DNA of 64,000 bases. It comes from Streptococcus sanguinis SK355. GTDB taxonomy: Bacteria; Bacillota; Bacilli; Lactobacillales; Streptococcaceae. How positions within the stretch are numbered: the stretch's first letter is position 1; each line of letters starts with the position of its first letter. The notes beneath the pieces were generated by a model. That model was not told where the DNA came from and searched no databases. It saw nothing but the letters and a program-made list of their open reading frames with translations. Positions 53,943 to 62,928 of the stretch are shown here, piece after piece. Made by a program: the position numbers and the translations under genes. The stretch covers positions 700,683 to 764,682 of the forward strand of contig NZ_GL890993.1 of the NCBI RefSeq assembly GCF_000212855.1, written 5' to 3'.

Positions 53943-54723
53943 GAAAAAAGGACTAGAAAAATCATTAGCAGTCTTTGTACTGGCAATTGGACTAATTCTT
54001 TTCTACAGTTGGAATTTTGCAGCTAACATATTTTATATCGGAATCGCACTGATTTTATTAGGTATTTTTAGTGTCTTTGTCCTATCCGATCTCTTGGTGA
54101 CCTGGGCTATGATTTTGGGTGTGGTTATCGCAACACTGATTTTGCTCTTTGATGTAACTTATCTGCCGGACAATCAGATTCTCTTCTTGCTTTACGTCTT
54201 CCCTGTCAGCGCTTGGCTGACCAGCCGTGTTAATTTCTATCTCCATCAGCGCTTGGGATTAGTACAGGATGACAGTGAAGATGCTGCTGAGGCCTATGGT
54301 GAGCTAGTTAAGAAGGTGCATCTGGAAGAAGCTCCAGCCTTTCAGGCTTTGTTGGTCCATTGGGCGCACAATCACCATTTTTATCAAATTCACTCTCGGG
54401 AGTACAAGCGGATGCTCAAGAGAATTTTACGACTGCTCAACTGGGACTTCCAGAATGTAGAGACAGTTTACTATGTATCCAATGGTAACTTTCTCGTTCT
54501 GGTAGAAGATCTGGATCAGGAAGTCAAGGAATATTTCCAAGAGAAAGTGCGTGCCGATTTGACGACAATGCGCTTTGAAAATAAGAAAACTGACCAAGAA
54601 ATTCAGTTTCAGTCTGGCAGCTTAAAACTGAATGCTCAAAACATTGATAAATTCCATAATTTTGACGACGCTTTGAGCAATCTGGAGCGTCAGCTTGAAA
54701 CCGACATTATCGTAGAATATTAG
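53935..54723 (+). CDS. membrane protein with degenerate GGDEF-like domain
   Basis: 262 residues. About four transmembrane helices (10-100), then a soluble domain (about 110-262) laid out like GGDEF: a FQALLVHWAHNHHFYQIH stretch where active enzymes have DxDxFKxxND, and YYVSNGNFLVLVED where GGDEF should be. The signature is lost, so no cyclase activity is expected. It resembles PelD/PssE-type proteins that gate exopolysaccharide synthases, in some cases by binding c-di-GMP; whether this one binds a nucleotide is unknown. Confidence 0.65.
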   Translation: MFRKKGLEKSLAVFVLAIGLILFYSWNFAANIFYIGIALILLGIFSVFVLSDLLVTWAMILGVVIATLILLFDVTYLPDNQILFLLYVFPVSAWLTSRVNFYLHQRLGLVQDDSEDAAEAYGELVKKVHLEEAPAFQALLVHWAHNHHFYQIHSREYKRMLKRILRLLNWDFQNVETVYYVSNGNFLVLVEDLDQEVKEYFQEKVRADLTTMRFENKKTDQEIQFQSGSLKLNAQNIDKFHNFDDALSNLERQLETDIIVEY

Positions 54724-54734
54724 GAGGTAAACAC

Positions 54735-54878
54735 ATGTCTTTAACTGAAGTATTTTTTATCGTATCTATGGTGCTAAGTATCTTTTTTGCTATTAGTTTT
54801 TTTGTCCTCTTCATCTATTATCTGGTTATCTACAATCGGGTCAATAAAAATTTTAGGGCGGTGACTCGTCATGATTAG
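54735..54878 (+). CDS. small membrane protein of the exopolysaccharide operon
   Basis: 47 residues: one transmembrane helix (about 7-33, rich in Phe/Ile) and a basic tail. AGGAGG site 8 nt before the ATG. It overlaps the GT2 start by 8 nt, so it is co-translated. Probably an accessory subunit of the synthase; no family assigned. Confidence 0.7.
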   Translation: MSLTEVFFIVSMVLSIFFAISFFVLFIYYLVIYNRVNKNFRAVTRHD

Positions 54879-56181
54879 TCAGCTTATTATGATTATCACC
54901 CTGTTCTCCATCTGGATGTCTCTGGCTTGGGCTTTGGTTATCCTATGTTCTTCCGTGCATTTCTGGATGAAGCGCAGTGACTTCAACGTGGATACCAGTC
55001 CCTTGGAGCATTATCCTATGGTTACAGTCGTTGTTCCTGCCCACAATGAAGATGTGGTTATCGCTCAGACGACCAAGGCTATTCTGGACTTGGATTACCC
55101 TCATGACCGAGTGGAAGTTCTGCTATTTGCAGACAACTGCTCGGATGATACTTATCAGGAAATGCTGAAAGTACAGGCTATGCCTGAGTATGCTGGACGC
55201 AATGTTACAATTACAGACCGTACAGGTACGGGAGGTAAGGCTGGGGTGCTGAATGATGCCCTGAAGATGGCTAAGGGCGAATATATCTGTGTCTACGATG
55301 CGGATGCTATGCCAGAAAAGAATGCCCTCTACTTCCTAGTCAAGAAAGTCTTAGAAGATCCAGAACGTCACGTTGCTTCCTTTGGACGCAATAAGACCCG
55401 TAATGCCAACCAGAACTTCCTGACCCGTTGTATCAACCAAGAAATCGTTGTAACTCAGCGTGTTTACCACGTAGGTATGTGGCATCTCTTCAAGATTGGA
55501 CGGATTCCAGGTACGAACTTCTTGATTAACACGGAGTTTGTTAAGAGTATTGGTGGTTGGAAAAATGGTGCCTTGACAGAGGACACGGAAATTTCCTTTA
55601 AGATCATGCAGAGCGGCAAGCTGATTGCCTTGGCTTATAACTCCGAGGCTTTCCAGCAAGAACCTGAGACCCTCAAGTCCTATTACTTGCAGCGTAAGCG
55701 CTGGGCTAAGGGGAATTACGAGGTGGTTATTGACAACTTCAAGCATCTTTTTAGCGGCGGTAACTGGCGCGTGAAGTTAGAAGTTTTCAATTATTCTTGT
55801 ATCTTCTTCTGGTTCAATTTGGCGATTGTCTTATCTGACTTGGTTTTCTTTGCCAATGTAGCGGCGATGATTACCCAGCTCTTTATACCGGATGTGCGGA
55901 TTCCTTTCGCTTTTGATGCTCAGAATATCTATATCGTCCAGCTGATGCTCTTTAACTGGCTTCTGATGATTTTGCTTTATCTTTTGCAGATCAATATTGC
56001 CCTGGCTTCTCAGTTTGGACAGGCGACTACCAAACAGATTTGGCTGGCCCTTGTGTCCTATTTGACATACTCTCAGCTCTTTATAGTTGTCTCTTTAGAT
56101 GCAGTAGGATCTGTTATCTTGGACAAGATTTTGAAGCGGAAAGAAACCAAGTGGGTTAAAACAAAACGATTTGCAGGTTAG
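54871..56181 (+). CDS. GT2 processive glycosyltransferase (exopolysaccharide synthase)
   Basis: 436 residues, cellulose/poly-GlcNAc synthase-like. N-terminal helix (about 5-28), GT-A domain with VTVVVPAHNE, ADNCSDD, DxD in YDADA (about 143), TED in LTEDTE (about 236) and the QxxRW-type motif QRKRW (about 276), then three to four C-terminal helices forming the translocation channel. All catalytic motifs are present. Given the epimerase in the operon, a ManNAc-containing polymer is the likely product. Confidence 0.88.
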   Translation: MISQLIMIITLFSIWMSLAWALVILCSSVHFWMKRSDFNVDTSPLEHYPMVTVVVPAHNEDVVIAQTTKAILDLDYPHDRVEVLLFADNCSDDTYQEMLKVQAMPEYAGRNVTITDRTGTGGKAGVLNDALKMAKGEYICVYDADAMPEKNALYFLVKKVLEDPERHVASFGRNKTRNANQNFLTRCINQEIVVTQRVYHVGMWHLFKIGRIPGTNFLINTEFVKSIGGWKNGALTEDTEISFKIMQSGKLIALAYNSEAFQQEPETLKSYYLQRKRWAKGNYEVVIDNFKHLFSGGNWRVKLEVFNYSCIFFWFNLAIVLSDLVFFANVAAMITQLFIPDVRIPFAFDAQNIYIVQLMLFNWLLMILLYLLQINIALASQFGQATTKQIWLALVSYLTYSQLFIVVSLDAVGSVILDKILKRKETKWVKTKRFAG

Positions 56182-56189
56182 GAGAAAGT

Positions 56190-57296
56190 GTGAAAAGAAC
56201 AAGATTAAGATTTATTTGGTTTGTGATAATTCTGGCTGTCTTGGCTAGTATCCTGTTGTACACCCGCATGGGCAGCACTCCGAATATCAAAAAGAAAATA
56301 TACAGCCAATGGTCTAAAGAATATGTCGTAACCAAGGACAAATTGTCTTATATCAGGACGACAAACAGTAAGACGGAAGATGTTGTGCTGTCTGAAGCAC
56401 AGGGTTATGGCATGGTGATTGCTGTGGATGCAGCTAAGCAAGGCCAGGCAAGTTCGTCTGATTTTGAAAAGCTCTACCAATATTATCTAGCTCATCGTCT
56501 GAAAGATACCCAACTCATGTCTTGGAAACAGACGATTAAGGACGGAAAGAGTAATCATGAAGACGAAAACAATGCTACAGACGGTGATCTCTACATTGCC
56601 TATGCTTTGATTCAGGCGGCTAAACAGTGGCCGGACAAGGCTAAAGAATATCAAGCTCAGGCTCAGGCTATTCTGAAAGATGTATTGGCATATAACTATA
56701 ATGAAAGCAATGGTGTTTTGACAGTTGGGAACTGGGCAAATACAGAATCGAAATTTTATAATCTCATGCGGACTTCTGATACATTGCCGCAGCAGTTCCA
56801 AGCTTTCTATGAGTTGACCAAAGATAAGCAGTGGCTGACAATCCGAGATAACATGCTCAGCAAACTTGAAGCAATCAGCGCTGATAACAAGACTGGTTTG
56901 ATACCAGATTTTATCTGGGTTGACGGTGACAAAGTTCGGGCTGCTGAGCCTGATACGGTTGAGTCTGCAAATGATGGCTATTATTCTTATAATGCCTGCC
57001 GACTTCCTTACAACTTGGCTCAAAGCAAGGATGAAAAAAGTCAAAAACTGCTGAAGAAGATGTTGAACTTCTTCCTCAATCAAGAAAAGATTTATGCGGG
57101 CTACAACCTGAAAGGCAAGGCTCTCAATAGCAATCAGGCTGGTAGCTTTACCGCACCAGTATTCTATGCGGCTAACAACAATATAGAATTCCGCAAATTA
57201 GTACAGCAGAATAAATATCTCTTCATGCAAGGTTTGCCGTCAGACAATTACTATGACGCAGCTGTGACAACGATGGTTGCTTTAGAAACGTTATAA
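56190..57296 (+). CDS. GH8 glycoside hydrolase
   Basis: 368 residues, GTG start after GGAGAAA. N-terminal signal anchor (about 8-28), then an alpha/alpha-barrel GH8 domain: general acid Glu in LSEAQGYGM (about 69) and Asp in ATDGDLYIAYAL (about 131). Such hydrolases (BcsZ, PssZ) trim or release polymer made by the neighbouring synthase. Last gene before a terminator. Confidence 0.87.
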   Translation: MKRTRLRFIWFVIILAVLASILLYTRMGSTPNIKKKIYSQWSKEYVVTKDKLSYIRTTNSKTEDVVLSEAQGYGMVIAVDAAKQGQASSSDFEKLYQYYLAHRLKDTQLMSWKQTIKDGKSNHEDENNATDGDLYIAYALIQAAKQWPDKAKEYQAQAQAILKDVLAYNYNESNGVLTVGNWANTESKFYNLMRTSDTLPQQFQAFYELTKDKQWLTIRDNMLSKLEAISADNKTGLIPDFIWVDGDKVRAAEPDTVESANDGYYSYNACRLPYNLAQSKDEKSQKLLKKMLNFFLNQEKIYAGYNLKGKALNSNQAGSFTAPVFYAANNNIEFRKLVQQNKYLFMQGLPSDNYYDAAVTTMVALETL

Positions 57297-57347
57297 TGCA
57301 GAAACAAGCAGAATAAAAATTTTGCTTAAGATAATACAGACAATAGG

Positions 57348-57380
57348 GTGGGACAAAACGGTGTTTGTCCCACTTTTTTT
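57348..57380 (+). terminator. terminator of the exopolysaccharide operon
   Basis: Perfect 10-bp stem GTGGGACAAA/TTTGTCCCAC (57348-57357, 57364-57373) followed by seven T. Confidence 0.92.
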
Positions 57381-57392
57381 GGAGGAAAAACC

Positions 57393-57421
57393 TTGCGATT
57401 TTTTTCACAAACTGTTAGAAT
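57393..57421 (+). promoter_or_regulatory. promoter of the alcohol dehydrogenase gene
   Basis: TTGCGA (57393-57398), 17 nt, TAGAAT (57416-57421). Confidence 0.6.
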
Positions 57422-57467
57422 AAAATAGAAAACATTCATCATAACATAACAATAGAAAGGATAGCCT

Positions 57468-58529
57468 ATGAAAGCCTATACTTATGTTAAGCCGGGATTT
57501 GCCCAGTTTATAGATGTTGATAAACCTGTCGTACGCAAGCCAACAGACGCTATTGTCCGTATGGTTAAGACCACTATCTGCGGGACTGATCTTCATATTA
57601 TTAAAGGAGACGTACCTGCCTGCAAGAGCGGTACTATTCTGGGACATGAAGGCATCGGTATTGTTGAAGAAGTTGGTGACAGTGTAACCAATTTCAAGAA
57701 GGGCGATAAAGTTCTGATTTCCTGTGTTTGTGCCTGTGGCAAGTGCTACTATTGCAAGAAGGGCATTTACGCCCATTGTGAAGATGAAGGTGGATGGATT
57801 TTCGGGCATTTGATTGACGGAACTCAAGCTGAGTATCTGCGCGTGCCCCATGCGGATAATACTCTCTATTATACTCCAAAAGATTTGTCAGATGAGGCCT
57901 TGGTCATGCTGTCAGACATCTTGCCAACAGCTTATGAAATAGGAGTTTTAAAAGGCAAAGTAGAGCCTGGATGTACAGTAGCTATCGTTGGCTCTGGGCC
58001 AATCGGTCTCGCGTCTTTACTGACAGCTCAGTTTTATTCTCCGTCAAAGATTATCATGGTTGACATCGATGAGAATCGTTTAGATACGGCCATAGCCTTT
58101 GGGGCAACAGATAAGGTAAATTCAGCGGATGCTGAAAAAGCTGTGCAGGCTATCTTTGACTTGACAGATGGACGTGGAGTTGATGTAGCCATTGAAGCAG
58201 TAGGAATTCCAGACAGTTTTGATCTTTGTCAGAAAGTCATTGCCGTTGATGGAACCATTGCTAACTGTGGAGTTCATGGCAAACCTGTAGAGTTTGAGTT
58301 AGACCGGCTCTGGATTCGAAATATCAATGTGACGACCGGGCTGGTATCTACCAATACTACTCCACAGCTGCTAAAGGCTCTGGAAAGTCATAAGATTGAG
58401 CCAGAAAAGCTAGTGACTCATTACTTTAAGTTGAGTGAAATCGAAGAAGCTTTCAAGGTCTTTGGCCAAGCTGCTGACCATCACGCTATTAAGGTCATTA
58501 TTGAAAACGATCTTTCTCCAGCCCAATAA
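57468..58529 (+). CDS. zinc-dependent alcohol dehydrogenase
   Basis: 353 residues, medium-chain dehydrogenase. Catalytic zinc ligands Cys in CGTD (about 38) and His/Glu in GHEGIGIVEEVGD; structural zinc loop CACGKCYYCKKGIYAHC (about 92-108); Rossmann motif VGSGPIG (about 173) and MVDIDENR, which suggests NAD(H). Monocistronic. The substrate cannot be told from sequence. Confidence 0.88.
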   Translation: MKAYTYVKPGFAQFIDVDKPVVRKPTDAIVRMVKTTICGTDLHIIKGDVPACKSGTILGHEGIGIVEEVGDSVTNFKKGDKVLISCVCACGKCYYCKKGIYAHCEDEGGWIFGHLIDGTQAEYLRVPHADNTLYYTPKDLSDEALVMLSDILPTAYEIGVLKGKVEPGCTVAIVGSGPIGLASLLTAQFYSPSKIIMVDIDENRLDTAIAFGATDKVNSADAEKAVQAIFDLTDGRGVDVAIEAVGIPDSFDLCQKVIAVDGTIANCGVHGKPVEFELDRLWIRNINVTTGLVSTNTTPQLLKALESHKIEPEKLVTHYFKLSEIEEAFKVFGQAADHHAIKVIIENDLSPAQ

Positions 58530-58667
58530 AAATGTGTATTATTCTTTTGCCTATCCCTTTTAATCTTTGGTTACAAGGGGTTTTTATATTGTTTTCTGAT
58601 TCTGAGCAAAATAGTTTTGTTCGCCAAAGAATTTATATATAATATACGGTACAAAGAGAGGACGAGT

Positions 58668-59048
58668 ATGTATTGTGTAATTGAGATGTACGGGGACTAT
58701 GAACCGTGGTGGTTCCTGGATGGCTGGGAAGAAGATGTCGTTGCAAAGAAGCACTTCGATGATTATTATGAAGCCCTTAAATATTATAAAAACCGCTGGC
58801 TGCAGATGGAAGAGCAGTCACCTTTGTATAAGAGCCGTAGTGATTTAATGACTATTTTTTGGGATCCGGAGGATCAGCGCTGGTGCGAGGAATGTGATGA
58901 AAATGTTCAGCAGTATCACTCGCTGTTTTTGCTGGAGAATGAGTGCAAGATTCCTAAGAGCAAGTACCGGCCAGGCTATACTAAGCAGAACGGTCTTGAA
59001 AAGCACCGAGCTTGCTCAGTCAAACTAAAATCCGCTAAGCCTCTTTAA
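58668..59048 (+). CDS. DUF1033 family protein
   Basis: 126 residues from ATG 58668 (GAGAGGACG site); the frame extends upstream to 58617 but without a ribosome site. Trp/Tyr-rich acidic protein (YEPWWFLDGWEED) with three Cys near residues 66-100. This small family lies just upstream of comYA in many streptococci; function unknown. Its own -10 TATAAT is at 58638-58643. Confidence 0.82.
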   Translation: MYCVIEMYGDYEPWWFLDGWEEDVVAKKHFDDYYEALKYYKNRWLQMEEQSPLYKSRSDLMTIFWDPEDQRWCEECDENVQQYHSLFLLENECKIPKSKYRPGYTKQNGLEKHRACSVKLKSAKPL

Positions 59049-59084
59049 ATCGATAGAATATATTTTGCAAATCAGATAATAGAG

Positions 59085-59146
59085 CAGCAGAAGAGACCTA
59101 ACTTGTTAAAAGTTAAGTTCCTTCCGCTGTTTTTTCTTTTTCTGGA
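59085..59146 (+). terminator. terminator before comYA
   Basis: Long imperfect hairpin (AGCAGAAGAG... with ...CCTTCCGCTGT, centre near 59110) followed by a long T-rich run. Confidence 0.65.
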
Positions 59147-59151
59147 TTTTT

Positions 59152-59159
59152 TGCGAATA
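59152..59159 (+). promoter_or_regulatory. sigma-X (ComX) competence box of comYA-G
   Basis: TGCGAATA, one base from the cin-box TACGAATA, preceded by a T-rich stretch and 18 nt before the comYA ATG. This is the expected late-competence promoter. Confidence 0.8.
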
Positions 59160-59177
59160 GTAAGATGAGGAGGATAT

Positions 59178-60119
59178 ATGGTTCAAGAAATTGCAAAAGA
59201 AATGATCAGGCAAGCTCGGCAAGAAGGGGCGCAGGATATTTACCTCATTCCTAAGAGCACTTGCTATGAGCTTTATATGAGAATTGGTGATGAACGTCGC
59301 TTTATAAAGACTTATGATTTTGAGCTTCTGTCAGCTGTTATCAGCCACTTTAAGTTTGTCGCAGGTATGAATGTTGGAGAGAAGCGCCGCAGTCAGCTTG
59401 GGTCTTGCGATTATGACTGTGAGGAAGCCAAGGTTTCAATCCGGCTGTCAACAGTTGGTGATTATCGTGGTTTTGAAAGTCTGGTCATCCGGCTCTTGCA
59501 TGATGAAGACAGGGAGCTGCGCTTTTGGTTTGAGCAATTGCCGGAGCTGCGCAAGAAAATTCAGGCTCGCGGCCTCTATCTATTCTCAGGCCCAGTCGGC
59601 AGTGGCAAGACGACCTTGATGTACCATTTGGCTCAGCTTAAATTTTCTGGTCAGCAGGTTATGTCGATTGAAGATCCGGTTGAGATTAAGCAAGAGGCTA
59701 TGCTGCAGCTGCAGCTGAACGAAACCATTGGCATGACTTATGATAGTCTGATTAAGCTGTCTCTGCGACATCGACCGGATCTCTTGATTATCGGGGAAAT
59801 CCGTGATCGAGAGACAGCTAGGGCAGTGGTTCGGGCAAGTTTGACTGGAGCTACGGTCTTTTCAACGATTCATGCTAAGAGTGTTCGAGGTGTCTATGAG
59901 CGGCTTTTGGAATTGGGTGTTAGCGAGGATGAGCTAAGAATGGTGCTGCAAGGTGTTTGTTACCAGCGTTTAATTGGGGGAGGAGGTGTCGTTGATTTTG
60001 TCAGTCAAAACTATCAAGAGCACGAAGCCGCAGTCTGGAATCAGCAGATTGATCAGCTTTTTGCAGAAGGACATATCAGTGCTGAGCAAAAGCAGACCGA
60101 AAAAATTATCTACGCCTAA
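59178..60119 (+). CDS. comYA: ComYA/ComGA, competence pilus assembly ATPase
   Basis: 313-residue secretion-type (PilB/GspE) ATPase that powers the DNA-uptake pseudopilus. Walker A GPVGSGKT (about 137-144), Asp box MSIEDPVE, Walker B LLIIGEIRD, His box FSTIHAK. GAGGAGG site. The 3' end overlaps comYB by 41 nt. Confidence 0.95.
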   Translation: MVQEIAKEMIRQARQEGAQDIYLIPKSTCYELYMRIGDERRFIKTYDFELLSAVISHFKFVAGMNVGEKRRSQLGSCDYDCEEAKVSIRLSTVGDYRGFESLVIRLLHDEDRELRFWFEQLPELRKKIQARGLYLFSGPVGSGKTTLMYHLAQLKFSGQQVMSIEDPVEIKQEAMLQLQLNETIGMTYDSLIKLSLRHRPDLLIIGEIRDRETARAVVRASLTGATVFSTIHAKSVRGVYERLLELGVSEDELRMVLQGVCYQRLIGGGGVVDFVSQNYQEHEAAVWNQQIDQLFAEGHISAEQKQTEKIIYA

Positions 60120-61083
60120 GCAGAAAAAGATTATTGAGCTCTTTCATAATCTCTTCAGCAGTGGTTTTCACCTAGCAGAGATTGTAGACTTTCTGAGGCG
60201 AAGTGCCTTGCTGGAGGAGGCTTATGTGGCAGAAATGCGGGCAGGATTGTCAGCTGGTCAGTCCTTTTCAGAGATTGTCAGTCGACTGGGATTTTCCGAC
60301 AGTGTTGTAACCCAGCTGTCCTTATCTGAGCTGCATGGCAATCTGACTCTAAGTCTGGGCAAAATTGAGGCCTATCTGGAAAATCTGTCCAAGGTTAAGA
60401 AAAAATTGATAGAGGTAGGAACCTATCCTCTCATGCTGCTGGGCTTTTTGGTTCTTATCATGCTGGGCTTGCGCAACTATCTTCTGCCTCAATTGGACAG
60501 CCAGAATCTAGCTACTCGGCTGATTAATCACCTGCCTCAGATCTTTTTGTGGAGCAGCCTTGCTTTAGCTGTCTTGGTTTCAGTGGCTCTCTTTTACTAT
60601 CGAAAGTCATCCAAGATTCGTTTTTTCAGTAAACTAGCAGCTCTGCCCTTTTTTGGACATTTGGTACAGGCTTACTTGACCGCTTATTATGCTCGTGAAT
60701 GGGGAAATATGATTGGTCAGGGCTTGGAACTGAGTCAGATTTTTGCGATTATGCAGGAGCAGCCTTCCCAGCTCTTTAAAGAAATCGGAGAAGATATGGC
60801 TGCTGCATTACAAGGTGGTCAGGGCTATGCGGACAAGGCAGCAAGTTACCCTTTCTTTAAGAAAGAATTGTCCCTGATGATCGAGTATGGTGAGGTTAAG
60901 TCCAAGCTAGGCAGTGAGCTGGAAGTCTATGCTGAAAAGACTTGGGAGGAATTTTTCCTACGTATCAACCGGGCCATGAATTTCATTCAGCCCCTAGTAT
61001 TTATTTTTGTTGCCTTAGTGATTGTTTTACTTTATGCGGCAATGCTCTTGCCCATTTATCAGAATATGGAGGTTCATTTGTAA
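60079..61083 (+). CDS. comYB: ComYB/ComGB, competence pilus membrane platform
   Basis: 334 residues from GTG 60079, chosen because AGAAGGA lies 7 nt upstream and the length then fits ComGB proteins; the frame is open from 59974. GspF-type protein with three transmembrane helices (about 110-135, 155-180, 305-330) and two duplicated cytoplasmic GspF domains (LFSSGFHLAEIVDFL; GQGLELSQIF). Overlaps comYA by 41 nt and comYC by 1 nt. Confidence 0.93.
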   Translation: MLSKSRPKKLSTPKQKKIIELFHNLFSSGFHLAEIVDFLRRSALLEEAYVAEMRAGLSAGQSFSEIVSRLGFSDSVVTQLSLSELHGNLTLSLGKIEAYLENLSKVKKKLIEVGTYPLMLLGFLVLIMLGLRNYLLPQLDSQNLATRLINHLPQIFLWSSLALAVLVSVALFYYRKSSKIRFFSKLAALPFFGHLVQAYLTAYYAREWGNMIGQGLELSQIFAIMQEQPSQLFKEIGEDMAAALQGGQGYADKAASYPFFKKELSLMIEYGEVKSKLGSELEVYAEKTWEEFFLRINRAMNFIQPLVFIFVALVIVLLYAAMLLPIYQNMEVHL

Positions 61084-61400
61084 TGAAAAAACTTAATACC
61101 TTAAAAGTTCAAGCATTCACCCTTGTGGAAATGCTGATTGTCTTGCTGGTTATCAGCGTACTCTTGCTGCTCTTTGTGCCTAATCTGACCAAGCAAAAAG
61201 ATGCTGTTTCAGATACAGGAACTGCAGCGGTGGTCAAGGTGGTAGAAAGCCAGGCGGAGCTGTATGAACTGAAGAATACCAATGAAAAGGCTAGCCTGAG
61301 CAAGCTAGTCAGTGCAGGAAATATCAGCCAGAAACAGGCAGATTCTTATAAGGCTTACTATGGAAAACACAGTGGCGAAACTCAAGCGGTTGCCAATTAA
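61083..61400 (+). CDS. comYC: ComYC/ComGC, major competence pseudopilin
   Basis: 105 residues from ATG 61083, sharing one base with the comYB stop. Class III signal peptide with QAFTLVEMLIVLLVISVL: cleavage before Phe and conserved Glu5 of the mature pilin, then the N-terminal hydrophobic helix. Processed by prepilin peptidase, which is not in this window. Overlaps comYD by 41 nt. Confidence 0.95.
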   Translation: MKKLNTLKVQAFTLVEMLIVLLVISVLLLLFVPNLTKQKDAVSDTGTAAVVKVVESQAELYELKNTNEKASLSKLVSAGNISQKQADSYKAYYGKHSGETQAVAN

Positions 61401-61794
61401 GGCTTTTACACTGCTGGAAAGTCTCCTCGTTCTTTTTGTCGTTAGTTTTCTACTACTAGGCTTATCTGGCTCGGTCAGGGCTGGCTTCAATCAGGTTCAA
61501 GAGCAACTCTTCTTTTTAGAGTTTGAGAGGCTCTATCAGGAGACGCAGAGCCTAAGCTTGGCTGGGCATGAGAAGATTTCTCTGGAGATTTCAGGACGGC
61601 AGATTTCCAATGGCTATCAAGAGCTGGATTTTTCGCAAACTTTGCAGGAACATGAGCAGCAGGTCATTCTGTTTGACCGGGCTGGTGGGAATTCATCACT
61701 CAGCAAGATTATTTTTCAGACGGAGGACAGGACAGTTGTTTACCAGCTTTATATGGGCAATGGAAAGTTTAAAAAGACGACAGCTTCAGGCTAG
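61360..61794 (+). CDS. comYD: ComYD/ComGD, minor pseudopilin
   Basis: 144 residues from ATG 61360 inside the 3' end of comYC. Prepilin motif KAFTLLESLLVLFVVSF, globular remainder. Overlaps comYE by 35 nt, a tightly nested arrangement typical of this operon. Confidence 0.92.
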   Translation: MENTVAKLKRLPIKAFTLLESLLVLFVVSFLLLGLSGSVRAGFNQVQEQLFFLEFERLYQETQSLSLAGHEKISLEISGRQISNGYQELDFSQTLQEHEQQVILFDRAGGNSSLSKIIFQTEDRTVVYQLYMGNGKFKKTTASG

Positions 61795-62053
61795 CATTCT
61801 GCTGGAAGCTCTGGTGGCTATGGCAGTTTTTGCGGCTATTGCCAGTCTGCTTCTGGGACAGATTAGCCGGTCTCGTAAAGAGCAGCAGATCCTTCTGCAG
61901 CAGGAAGAGGTGCTTCGGGTAGCTCGTATGGCCCTGCAAACAGGACAAGAAGAGCTTCATATCAATGGAATTGCTGTGCGTCAGCTTAAGACAGATAAGC
62001 AGCTGCTGGTCTATCACGAAGGGGAGGTAGTTATCCGTGTCCAAAAACCTTAA
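61760..62053 (+). CDS. comYE: ComYE/ComGE, minor pseudopilin
   Basis: 97 residues from ATG 61760. Signal-like [20 protein letters not shown] with conserved Glu; short for a pilin, as in ComGE relatives. The frame is open upstream but in the shadow of comYD. Confidence 0.88.
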   Translation: MESLKRRQLQASILLEALVAMAVFAAIASLLLGQISRSRKEQQILLQQEEVLRVARMALQTGQEELHINGIAVRQLKTDKQLLVYHEGEVVIRVQKP

Positions 62054-62474
62054 AGTCAAGGCTTTTACCCTCTTGGAGGCCTTAGTAGCCTTGCTGGTTC
62101 TCAGTGGCGGGGTGTTAGTCTTTCAGGCCATGACCCAGCTCATATCTTCAGAACTGCATCAGCAGGAGAACAATCAACAGCAAGAGTGGCTTTTGTTTGC
62201 CGACCAACTGGAGACGGAGCTTTCGCGAAGTCAATTTGACAAGGTAGAAGACAATAAAATCTACATCAGACAAGATGGCAGGGACTTGGCCTTTGGTAAA
62301 TCTAAGGGCGATGATTTCCGTAAAACAGATAAGAGCGGTCGCGGCTACCAGCCGATGATTTATGGTTTAGAAGCAGCTGACGTCCGTCAGGACGGTAAGC
62401 TTGTCCATCTTCATTTTCGCTTTGAAAAAGGCTTAGAGAGGGAGTTCGTCTATCGTGTGGAAGAAGAAAGTTGA
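62037..62474 (+). CDS. comYF: ComYF/ComGF, minor pseudopilin
   Basis: 145 residues, GTG start after GGGGAGG. Prepilin motif [18 protein letters not shown], then a beta-rich domain. Overlaps comYE by 17 nt and comYG by 20 nt. Confidence 0.9.
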   Translation: MSKNLKVKAFTLLEALVALLVLSGGVLVFQAMTQLISSELHQQENNQQQEWLLFADQLETELSRSQFDKVEDNKIYIRQDGRDLAFGKSKGDDFRKTDKSGRGYQPMIYGLEAADVRQDGKLVHLHFRFEKGLEREFVYRVEEES

Positions 62475-62847
62475 GGCTGGTATTTTACTGTATGCGCTGC
62501 TGATGGCTGCAGTCTTTAGCCTGCTCCTGCAGTTTTATCTCAATCGTCAAGTCAGCAGTCAGCGCTTGCGACTTTTCAACAGGGAAAGGACGGAAGCCTA
62601 TGCAATGGCAGTTCTGACAAAAGCTACAGCCAAGGATGATAGCGGTGAGATGGAGTTTGAGCAAGGAAAGGCGATCTACCGTAAGAAAGGGAAGGAACTG
62701 GAAATCAGCAGTCAGTTCAGCAGCGGGCATTCCTATTCTTTTACTTTTAGTACTTCTAAGAAAGATGAGGATAAAGCAAAGGAAGACAAGAAAGCAACTG
62801 ACAAAAAAGAGAAAGCGATTTCGGACGAAGCTGGTAAGTCGGACTAA
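62455..62847 (+). CDS. comYG: ComYG/ComGG-like minor pseudopilin
   Basis: 130 residues, GTG start. Hydrophobic N-terminal helix ([17 protein letters not shown]) without the Gly-Phe cleavage motif, as in ComGG proteins; Lys/Asp/Glu-rich C-terminal tail (about 100-130). Last pseudopilin gene. Confidence 0.85.
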   Translation: MWKKKVEAGILLYALLMAAVFSLLLQFYLNRQVSSQRLRLFNRERTEAYAMAVLTKATAKDDSGEMEFEQGKAIYRKKGKELEISSQFSSGHSYSFTFSTSKKDEDKAKEDKKATDKKEKAISDEAGKSD

Positions 62848-62880
62848 TATAACTGTAAAATCTTTGTAATTTTATATATC

Positions 62881-62909
62881 TTGGAATGGGGCCTTATTTT
62901 TGGTATGAT
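62881..62909 (+). promoter_or_regulatory. promoter of the methyltransferase gene
   Basis: TTGGAA (62881-62886), 17 nt, TATGAT (62904-62909). Confidence 0.55.
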
Positions 62910-62928
62910 AGGATAAACGGAGGATTCC

